Assembly: GCA_002697345.1 (NCBI GenBank)
Contig: NZVE01000003.1
Location: 1 to 41,830, forward strand
DNA: 41,830 nucleotides
Direction: 5' to 3'
DNA from: Paracoccaceae bacterium
GTDB taxonomy: Bacteria; Pseudomonadota; Alphaproteobacteria; Rhodobacterales; Rhodobacteraceae
Part shown: positions 36,236-41,830 of the stretch, in pieces
Layout: every line of letters starts with the position of its first letter
Numbering within the stretch: position 1 is the stretch's first letter
The notes under the pieces: model-generated
Seen by the model: only the letters and a program-made list of their open reading frames with translations
What the model was told of the DNA's origin: nothing
Database searches by the model: none
Position numbers and translations under genes: made by a program

Positions 36236-37036
36236 ATGAAAAGATGGATCCCATTCTTAAAGTCTAACCCCACCGTATCTATTGTACGGGTTGTGGGAGT
36301 TATTGCGACTGGTGGAAGAGGGACAAACATCAATGAAGAAACTTTGTCGCCATTATTAGAGAAAGCGTTCGTTAAAGGTAATCCAAAAGCAGTTGCTCTT
36401 CTTATCAATTGTCCAGGTGGATCGCCTGTACAATCCTCATTAATAGGATCAAAAATTAAGTACCTTTCTAAAAAATATAAAATACCAGTTTATGCTTTTG
36501 TGGAAGATGTGGCAGCTTCAGGAGGGTACTGGATTGCATGCTGTGCCGATGAAATTTTTGTTGATGATAGTTCAATATTAGGTTCCATTGGAGTAATATC
36601 TGCATCCTTTGGCTTTAATCAACTTATGGAGAGGCAAGGCATCGAACGAAGAGTTCATACTTCTGGTAAAGATAAATCAATGTTAGACCCGTTTAGACCT
36701 GAGCGCTCTAGTGACATAAAGAGACTAAAAGCGTTACAGGAACAAATCCATCAAACGTTTATTGATCATGTAACATCTTGTAGGGGGGCAAAACTTTCTG
36801 ATGAAAAGGAGTTGTTTACAGGAGAAATTTGGATTGGGAAAAGTGCAATTGATGTTGGTTTAGTGGATGGTATTGGACACCTTAAGCCTATTCTGGAAGA
36901 AAAATTTGGAAAGAAATTAAAGGTAAATATGTTTGGCCCTAAAAGGTCTATTTTTCAAAAATTTGGAGCGAAGCTGTTAGCTAATAATATTGAACAACTT
37001 AATAATGAAGCTCTTTGGGCTCGATTCGGTTTATAA
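36236..37036 (+). CDS. S49-family peptidase (SppA/SohB-like)
   Basis: 266 residues, a single S49 domain. The nucleophile is the serine in DVAASGGYWIACCADEI and the general base lysine is in the SGKDKSMLDPFRP segment, as in short SppA proteins. The INCPGGSPVQSS stretch is the conserved oxyanion region. No strong N-terminal membrane anchor is seen, unlike many SppA, so it may be cytoplasmic or peripheral. It would degrade cleaved signal peptides or misfolded membrane proteins. ATG 36236 (start MKRWIPFLKSNP) is taken by similarity to relatives; a TTG at 36200 is the alternative. It begins a series of genes with almost no spacing up to 38944. Confidence 0.87.
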   Translation: MKRWIPFLKSNPTVSIVRVVGVIATGGRGTNINEETLSPLLEKAFVKGNPKAVALLINCPGGSPVQSSLIGSKIKYLSKKYKIPVYAFVEDVAASGGYWIACCADEIFVDDSSILGSIGVISASFGFNQLMERQGIERRVHTSGKDKSMLDPFRPERSSDIKRLKALQEQIHQTFIDHVTSCRGAKLSDEKELFTGEIWIGKSAIDVGLVDGIGHLKPILEEKFGKKLKVNMFGPKRSIFQKFGAKLLANNIEQLNNEALWARFGL

Positions 37037-37201
37037 ATGATCTTAAAAATTGTCTCTTTATTTTTGATTGGAATGGTGGTTTTAGCTATCTTTGGAAAAC
37101 TAAGAATACCTAAATTGGGTCAAAAAACAGCAAAACGATGCACTAAATGTGGCACTTATAGAATCGGGAAAGGCCTTTGCCCGTGCGAAAAGATATTATA
37201 A
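37037..37201 (+). CDS. Small membrane-anchored zinc-ribbon-like protein
   Basis: 54 residues. One hydrophobic helix (residues about 4-20) is followed by a short basic linker and four cysteines, Cys35-Thr-Lys-Cys38 and Cys48-Pro-Cys50, with the CTKCGT...GLCPCE pattern of a small zinc ribbon. It starts directly after the peptidase stop (TAA ATG) and ends directly before the antiporter TTG. Position and pattern recall a small conserved protein in the same neighbourhood of other Rhodobacterales. Function unknown; it is probably attached to the inner membrane with the cysteines on the cytoplasmic side. Confidence 0.75.
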   Translation: MILKIVSLFLIGMVVLAIFGKLRIPKLGQKTAKRCTKCGTYRIGKGLCPCEKIL

Positions 37202-38155
37202 TTGGTTTATAGCTTTCTTGTTGCTGGCTTTGGATTAGTAGTTTTGCTTTTGTCTGGAGACTTTCTTCTTAGAGGAGCTATTAGTGTTTCAAAAAAATTA
37301 GGTATTTCTAAATTAATTGTTGGTCTTACGATTGTTGCATTTGGGACTTCCGCCCCTGAATTATTAATTTCTATAAGGGCGGTTCTAGATGGGGTTTCAG
37401 GTCTTGCGATAGGTAATGTCGTTGGCTCTAATATAGCCAATGTTTTGCTCGTGATTGGTTTGCCAGCTAGCGCTGCTGGATTACGCTTGGTCGGTAAAGA
37501 AACTCAAAAGCCATACTTAATTATGTTGGCAGCCAGTATTTTATTTATAAGTATTAGTTTTTCTGGCGTAATTAATTTAACGTCTGGTTTAATTTTATTT
37601 TTTGGGTTTTGTTGTGTTCTTATGTACACTGTAGTTACAGCAAATAAAAAAACATCCAACTTAGAAATGAATGTGGAAGAAACTCGGCAGGATCCAACCA
37701 CAAAAACAATTACGGCAATTTTTATGATTTCTTTAGGTTTAGTTGGTCTCCCATTAGGAACACACATATTTGTCGATAGTGCTATAGAAATATCTCAGGG
37801 CTTTGGAGTTTCAGAAGCGTTAATTGGTTTGACTTTAGTCGCTGTTGGCACCTCACTGCCTGAGCTTGCAACTATGATAATGGCCACTTTTCGGCGTGAG
37901 TCAGATTTAGCTATAGGAAATATCATAGGTTCTAATGTGTTTAATCTACTAGCTATTATGGGGATTTCGAGTTTTTTTGGTAATATTACTGTCCCGTCCG
38001 AATTCTTGACATTTGATTTGTGGTGTATGCTTTTTTCTTCTCTTTTGTTGGCACCAATGATATTTGGATGGTATGGTATTAGTCGTATAGGAGGTGTACT
38101 TTTGGTCTTATTATATGCTTTCTACCTAAGTTTTGTTGTTAGTGCGGGGATGTAA
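37202..38155 (+). CDS. Calcium/sodium antiporter (CaCA family, YrbG type)
   Basis: 317 residues, about ten membrane helices. The two alpha repeats are clear: GLTIVAFGTSAPELLISI with AIGNVVGSNIANVLLVIG (residues about 40-85) and GLTLVAVGTSLPELATMI with AIGNIIGSNVFNLLAIMG (about 215-260). The glutamates in the S-x-PEL motifs bind cation. It exchanges cytoplasmic Ca2+ (or K+) for Na+ across the inner membrane. The start is TTG, placed immediately after the stop of the small zinc-ribbon gene. There is no ATG nearby that keeps the first helix, so translation probably depends on coupling. Confidence 0.92.
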   Translation: MVYSFLVAGFGLVVLLLSGDFLLRGAISVSKKLGISKLIVGLTIVAFGTSAPELLISIRAVLDGVSGLAIGNVVGSNIANVLLVIGLPASAAGLRLVGKETQKPYLIMLAASILFISISFSGVINLTSGLILFFGFCCVLMYTVVTANKKTSNLEMNVEETRQDPTTKTITAIFMISLGLVGLPLGTHIFVDSAIEISQGFGVSEALIGLTLVAVGTSLPELATMIMATFRRESDLAIGNIIGSNVFNLLAIMGISSFFGNITVPSEFLTFDLWCMLFSSLLLAPMIFGWYGISRIGGVLLVLLYAFYLSFVVSAGM

Positions 38156-38944
38156 ATGTTTAAAGGTAATGCCATAGTTACAGGGGCTGCTAACAGATTA
38201 GGTAAGGCAATGGCATTACACCTCGCAGATTTAGGGTATAATGTTGTAGTGCATTACATGGCATCTTCAAAAGAAGCTGAAGAAGTAGTTTCATTAATTA
38301 AGTATAAAGGCCGAAAAGCAGTTTCTATACAGGCAGATCTTTTGAACCCCAAGGTTGTAGACGAGTTAATTCCTAATGCTGTAAAGGCTATAGGAGGAAA
38401 CTTAAATGTATTAATCAATAATGCTTCAATATTTGAATATGATAATCTGAACACTTCTACATTAGAAAGCTGGCAAAGGCATATTGGTTCAAACCTTCAA
38501 GCCCCCTTTTTTTTAACACAGGCATTTTCACGACAAGTTCCTGATATTAGTCTAGATGAGAATAACGAACCAATCTCTCACGCAGTTGCTATAAATATGA
38601 TTGATCAACGTGTTAAAAAGCTCAACCCTGAATTTATGACATATACTATTTCTAAGATGGGTCTTTGGGCTTTCACTCAGACAGCCGCACAAGCGTTAGC
38701 ACCGAAAGTTCGGGTTAATGCTATTGGCCCGGGCCCTACACTAAAGGCAGCGGAGCAGTCTCAGAAGAATTTTTTAAAACAACGTAGTGGGGTGATATTA
38801 GAGCGTGGCTCAAATATCAGAGATATAGTTAAGGCAATGGAGTATATTATTAATGCTCCAGCTGTCACAGGACAAATTTTTTGTGTTGATGGGGGCCAAC
38901 ATCTAAATTGGCAGGCATCAGATATATTGGATGTAGAATTTTAA
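38156..38944 (+). CDS. SDR-family oxidoreductase, FolM/pteridine-reductase-like
   Basis: 262 residues. The cofactor motif is TGAANRLGKAMA (9-20); the arginine in TGxxxRLG is typical of pteridine reductase/FolM-type enzymes that use NADPH. NNAS and the catalytic Tyr-x-x-x-Lys (YTISKMGLW) are present. The C-terminal VTGQIFCVDGGQHLNW is an SDR landmark. It likely reduces dihydromonapterin or dihydrofolate in tetrahydropterin metabolism; a general oxidoreductase role is the alternative. It starts one codon after the antiporter stop with no gap. Confidence 0.85.
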   Translation: MFKGNAIVTGAANRLGKAMALHLADLGYNVVVHYMASSKEAEEVVSLIKYKGRKAVSIQADLLNPKVVDELIPNAVKAIGGNLNVLINNASIFEYDNLNTSTLESWQRHIGSNLQAPFFLTQAFSRQVPDISLDENNEPISHAVAINMIDQRVKKLNPEFMTYTISKMGLWAFTQTAAQALAPKVRVNAIGPGPTLKAAEQSQKNFLKQRSGVILERGSNIRDIVKAMEYIINAPAVTGQIFCVDGGQHLNWQASDILDVEF

Positions 38945-39221
38945 ATTACTTGTCCACCAATCTAACGCTCACAATAGCTTCCATACAAAAAATACAATGT
39001 TTTCAATGACTTGCAATATAAACAAAAATTTATGTAATAAAATCAATTACTTAATAGATATTAAAAAAAGTAATAAAATTCAATGACTTACGAAAAAATA
39101 AAGGAAAATTTACTATGAATTTAATTAATCCCCAAACTTATCCACAGCTATAGTGGACAGTTTCTTGAATTGTAGATAGTTTAGGGCTGTTCTCAAAAAA
39201 TTGATGTTCCTTAGGTAATTT
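38945..39221. repeat. Repeat-rich AT-rich region before uvrC with DnaA box
   Basis: No gene longer than 12 codons is supported here. TCAATGACTT occurs at 39003-39012 and 39080-39089 and TCAATTACTT at 39043-39052. Two of these are part of a longer imperfect direct repeat beginning GTAATAAAAT (39034-39053 and 39070-39090). AATTACTT occurs again at 38944-38951. A perfect DnaA box TTATCCACA lies at 39138-39146, with weaker matches TTGTCCACC (38950-38958) and, on the other strand, in TAGTGGACAG. See the findings for interpretation. Confidence 0.6.
39138..39146 (+). promoter_or_regulatory. Perfect DnaA box TTATCCACA
   Basis: The sequence equals the strongest E. coli DnaA-box consensus, 76 bases before the uvrC start. 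A 9-mer this specific can arise by chance about once in several tens of kilobases in DNA of this composition, so context decides. Confidence 0.5.
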
Positions 39222-41108
39222 ATGACCAATATATTAAAGCTCAATGAAGTCGTTAGCCAAAGTATTCGAAATGGTAATGCGTGTATTTATGCCTATGTCA
39301 AGACTCTAGATAGTAGTCCTGGTGTATACCGGATGTTAGATAAAGATGATCAAGTTTTATATGTAGGAAAAGCAAAACACCTTAGGAATCGTGTTTCAAG
39401 TTATTCTCGACCGTCAGGGCATTCAGATCGTATTTTACGCATGATTTCACAAACGCGATCAATGCTGTTTTTGACAACTGAGACAGAGATCGAAGCATTA
39501 TTACTTGAGCAGAGTTTGATTAAAAACTTAAAACCAAAATATAATGTTTTGTTACGAGATGACAAAAGTTTTGCCAGTATTCATTTAGATAAAAGCCATA
39601 GTTTCCCTCAAGTTAGGAAACATAGGGGGACCGAAAAAGGTATAGGTACTTTTTTTGGTCCTTTCGCAAATGCTGGGTCTATAGACAAGACATTAAATCA
39701 GCTGCAGAAGGCATTTTTATTACGTAATTGCACAGACTCTACTTTTGAAGCAAGGACACGGCCATGCTTAATGTACCAGATAAAACGCTGTAGCGCTCCA
39801 TGTGTAGGTAATATTTCAAAGGAATCCTATGGTGATTTAATTTCCAAGGCAGAGCAATTTCTATCAGGTAAGAGTAAGGAAATGCAAAAGAATCTTGTGG
39901 ACCAAATGAATATGGCATCGAGTTTGATGGAATTTGAGAAAGCCGCAGAGTTAAGGGATCGAATACAAGTTTTAAAAGAAGTTCAAACCCAAAAATCTTC
40001 TAATTTAGGTGGACTTCAAGAGGCAGATATAATTGCCCTACATGTGGAGAAGGGTCGTGCTTGTGTGCAAGTATTTTTTATTAGAGCTTTCCAGAACTGG
40101 GGAAATAAAGATTACTTTCCCGACACGGGAGCTGGAGCAGATTCAGAAGAAATAATGAGAACGTTCCTTGGGCAATTCTATTCAAATAAGACACCCCCTT
40201 CGATTATTTTATTAAGTAATGATATACAAGATCGTGATCTTATTTCCCTAGTATTATCAAAAAAATCTGGTGTTAAGGTAAATTTAGCAGTACCTCGTCG
40301 TGGAAAAAAAATGGATATTGTTAATGCTGCGATGCGAAATGCACGAGAGAGCTTAGCTAGAAAGTTGGCTAATACAGAAACACAAAAGAAATTAATATCT
40401 GGATTAACCAAAACTTTGAGTCTTGGCTCGAACCCAAATAGAATCGAAGTTTATGATAACTCCCACTTCCAAGGTAATGCTGCCGTGGGATGTATGATTG
40501 TTGCGGGAGAGGAAGGTTTCTTAAAAAAAGAATATAGAAAATTTAATATTAAGAGCAAACATATAAAATTAGGTGATGATTTTGCGATGATGCGAGAGGT
40601 GTTATCTCGACGATTCGAGCGGTTAAAAAAAGAAGATAAAGATAGGGTCGAAAAAAAATGGCCAGATTTAGTAATAATAGACGGTGGAGTTGGCCATTTA
40701 TCAGTTGTGGCAAAAGTTATGAGCGAACTACAGCTTGAGGATATACCTTTACTTGGTGTTTCAAAGGGTCCCGACAGGAATGCTGGAAAGGAGGAGTTTC
40801 ATAGTTTAGAACGTGGAACCTTTGCTCTAAAAAGTAATGACCCAGTACTATATTATGTGCAACGCTTAAGAGATGAAGCTCACAGGTTTGCAATTGGTAC
40901 ACATCGCGCCAAGAGGTCTAAAAATCAATTTAAAAGCCAGTTAGATGAAATAGCTGGCATAGGGGGTAAAAGAAAAAAAGCTCTTCTGGAAAGTTTTGGG
41001 TCTGTTAAAGCTATTAGCCAATCCACACAAATGGATATAGCGGCTGTTGATGGAATTTCTAGTCTTCTTGCCCAAAGCATATATGAGTTCTTCCATGATA
41101 GTGAATGA
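39222..41108 (+). CDS. uvrC: Excinuclease ABC subunit C
   Basis: 628 residues, full family length. The N-terminal GIY-YIG nuclease (about 29-110: GVYRMLDKDDQVLYVGKAKHLRNRV) makes the 3' incision. The UVR motif that binds UvrB lies near 205-240 (MEFEKAAELRDRIQVLKEV). The RNase H-like domain (IEVYDNSHFQGNAAVGCMIV and DLVIIDGGVGHLSV) makes the 5' incision. Helix-hairpin-helix motifs close the protein (IAGIGGKRKKALLESFGSVKAI). It acts with UvrA and UvrB in nucleotide excision repair. The start follows TTAGGTAATTT. It overlaps the first possible pgsA start. Confidence 0.97.
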   Translation: MTNILKLNEVVSQSIRNGNACIYAYVKTLDSSPGVYRMLDKDDQVLYVGKAKHLRNRVSSYSRPSGHSDRILRMISQTRSMLFLTTETEIEALLLEQSLIKNLKPKYNVLLRDDKSFASIHLDKSHSFPQVRKHRGTEKGIGTFFGPFANAGSIDKTLNQLQKAFLLRNCTDSTFEARTRPCLMYQIKRCSAPCVGNISKESYGDLISKAEQFLSGKSKEMQKNLVDQMNMASSLMEFEKAAELRDRIQVLKEVQTQKSSNLGGLQEADIIALHVEKGRACVQVFFIRAFQNWGNKDYFPDTGAGADSEEIMRTFLGQFYSNKTPPSIILLSNDIQDRDLISLVLSKKSGVKVNLAVPRRGKKMDIVNAAMRNARESLARKLANTETQKKLISGLTKTLSLGSNPNRIEVYDNSHFQGNAAVGCMIVAGEEGFLKKEYRKFNIKSKHIKLGDDFAMMREVLSRRFERLKKEDKDRVEKKWPDLVIIDGGVGHLSVVAKVMSELQLEDIPLLGVSKGPDRNAGKEEFHSLERGTFALKSNDPVLYYVQRLRDEAHRFAIGTHRAKRSKNQFKSQLDEIAGIGGKRKKALLESFGSVKAISQSTQMDIAAVDGISSLLAQSIYEFFHDSE

Positions 41109-41125
41109 GGAGATATACTAGTTTT

Positions 41126-41794
41126 ATGATTTGGAATTTTCCTAACATATTAACCGTGATGCGATTAGTAGCAGCGCCTGGTATTGTTGTGATGTTTTTA
41201 TATTTTTCACGCCCCATGGCTGATTGGTTGGCACTAGCTTTATTTCTAATAGCAGCAATTTCAGATTGGTTTGATGGTTATTTGGCTCGCTTATGGAAGC
41301 AAGAAAGTAAATTTGGCCAAATGCTTGATCCAATAGCAGATAAAGCAATGGTGATAATCGCTTTATTGGTCATTACAGGGTTCTCAGGTATGAATCCATG
41401 GATATTACTACCTTCGACAATTATCTTATTTAGAGAGGTATTTGTATCTGGATTACGAGAATTTTTAGGAGATTCAGCGAGCCTCTTACAGGTAACTAAA
41501 CTGGCAAAATGGAAGACAGCGGTCCAAATGATTGCGATAGCCACACTATTTACCCAAGGTATATTCCAGCATTACCTAGAGCTCGAATTATGGGGTATGA
41601 ATAAAAATGCGTTAACATTGGCTATTTCAAATGCATCAGTTGAAACAGGTGGATCAACTTGGATATATTGGGAAGCTTATGCCCTTTGGATACTTGGTGT
41701 ATTATTTCTATGGTTGGCCAGTTTGTTAACCCTTGTATCTGGCATAGATTATTTTAGAAAATCAATACCCTACCTTAAGGATAATAATTTATGA
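41126..41794 (+). CDS. pgsA: CDP-diacylglycerol-glycerol-3-phosphate 3-phosphatidyltransferase
   Basis: 222 residues, integral inner-membrane protein with several hydrophobic helices. The CDP-alcohol phosphotransferase motif is complete: DGYLARLWKQESKFGQMLDPIAD has the D-G-x2-A-R-x8-G-x3-D-x3-D spacing. It makes phosphatidylglycerophosphate, the precursor of phosphatidylglycerol. ATG 41126 (MIWNFPNILTVMRL) matches the family start and has AGGAG upstream. An ATG at 41105 overlaps the uvrC stop as ATGA and would add seven residues. It overlaps moaD by 4 bases. uvrC-pgsA-moaD is a known order in Rhodobacterales. Confidence 0.95.
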   Translation: MIWNFPNILTVMRLVAAPGIVVMFLYFSRPMADWLALALFLIAAISDWFDGYLARLWKQESKFGQMLDPIADKAMVIIALLVITGFSGMNPWILLPSTIILFREVFVSGLREFLGDSASLLQVTKLAKWKTAVQMIAIATLFTQGIFQHYLELELWGMNKNALTLAISNASVETGGSTWIYWEAYALWILGVLFLWLASLLTLVSGIDYFRKSIPYLKDNNL

Positions 41795-41830
41795 TAGTTC
41801 AGGTTTTGTATTTTTCATGGGTAAGAGAAA
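41791..41830 (+). CDS. moaD: Molybdopterin synthase sulfur-carrier subunit MoaD, N terminus (partial)
   Basis: The gene starts at ATG 41791, overlapping the pgsA stop as ATGA, and runs off the window after 13 codons. The visible start (MIVQVLYFSWVRE) fits the MoaD beginning, a strand followed by the segment where FAxLRE-like residues occur. Gene order after uvrC-pgsA supports it. MoaD carries the thiocarboxylate sulfur for molybdopterin synthesis. Confidence 0.75.
   Translation, partial: MIVQVLYFSWVRE

Noticed and set aside
39189-39209. LexA/SOS box (GTTC...GTTC) before uvrC
   Set aside because: The two GTTC elements are 13 bases apart, whereas the alphaproteobacterial LexA box needs 7.
38944-39221. 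Calling this region the chromosomal origin outright
   Set aside because: There is only one perfect DnaA box and no origin-associated genes nearby; kept as a finding with alternatives instead.

Overview
The window looks like chromosomal DNA of a low-GC marine alphaproteobacterium, most likely of the Rhodobacterales. The evidence is the rRNA operon tail 23S - 5S - initiator tRNA, the block S49 peptidase / small zinc-ribbon protein / Ca-Na antiporter / FolM-like SDR / uvrC / pgsA / moaD, and the dominance of ABC importers and small-molecule catabolic enzymes. This placement rests on gene order and family recognition only; no phylogeny was run. I see no phage, insertion sequence, CRISPR array or plasmid gene.

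Layout. 1-660: the 3' end of 23S rRNA, 5S rRNA, tRNA-fMet and a clear intrinsic terminator. 660-4350: katG (catalase-peroxidase) with its own promoter, then a convergent beta-lactamase-fold serine hydrolase. 4490-6263: a two-gene unit of a PdxA-family dehydrogenase and an unassigned TIM-barrel-like protein. 6331-8057 (minus): a DUF3237 protein and an FAD monooxygenase. 8170-11513 (plus): a short reductive-dehalogenase homologue, a GhrA-like 2-hydroxyacid dehydrogenase and a class I aminotransferase; the control region it shares with the monooxygenase holds a perfect 8-bp inverted repeat.

11673-17083 (minus): glycerol kinase, glyoxalase I, an EamA exporter and a three-part PIG-L deacetylase-like protein. 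Diverging from this is a plus-strand CUT1 sugar-type ABC operon (17288-23752): binding protein, two permeases, an argininosuccinate-lyase-family enzyme, a UgpC/MalK-type ATPase and a short NagB-type sugar-phosphate isomerase/deaminase. The lyase inside a sugar importer operon, opposite a deacetylase, is the most suggestive unassigned pathway here. The substrate may be an amino sugar or a dicarboxylate-substituted amine, but that is inference.

23805-25409 (minus) is a gamma-glutamyltransferase homologue without a signal peptide. 25751-31617 is a BMP-type nucleoside/nucleobase ABC importer (binding protein, double-domain ATPase, two permeases) ending in a cytosine-deaminase-like amidohydrolase. 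It is followed by a fumarylpyruvate-hydrolase-like protein, a DmdA-like tetrahydrofolate-dependent enzyme and an AbrB-family membrane protein; a class III aminotransferase converges on these. The right end is the conserved housekeeping block running into moaD, which is cut by the window edge. The 277-bp gap before uvrC holds repeated TCAAT(G/T)ACTT elements and one perfect DnaA box.
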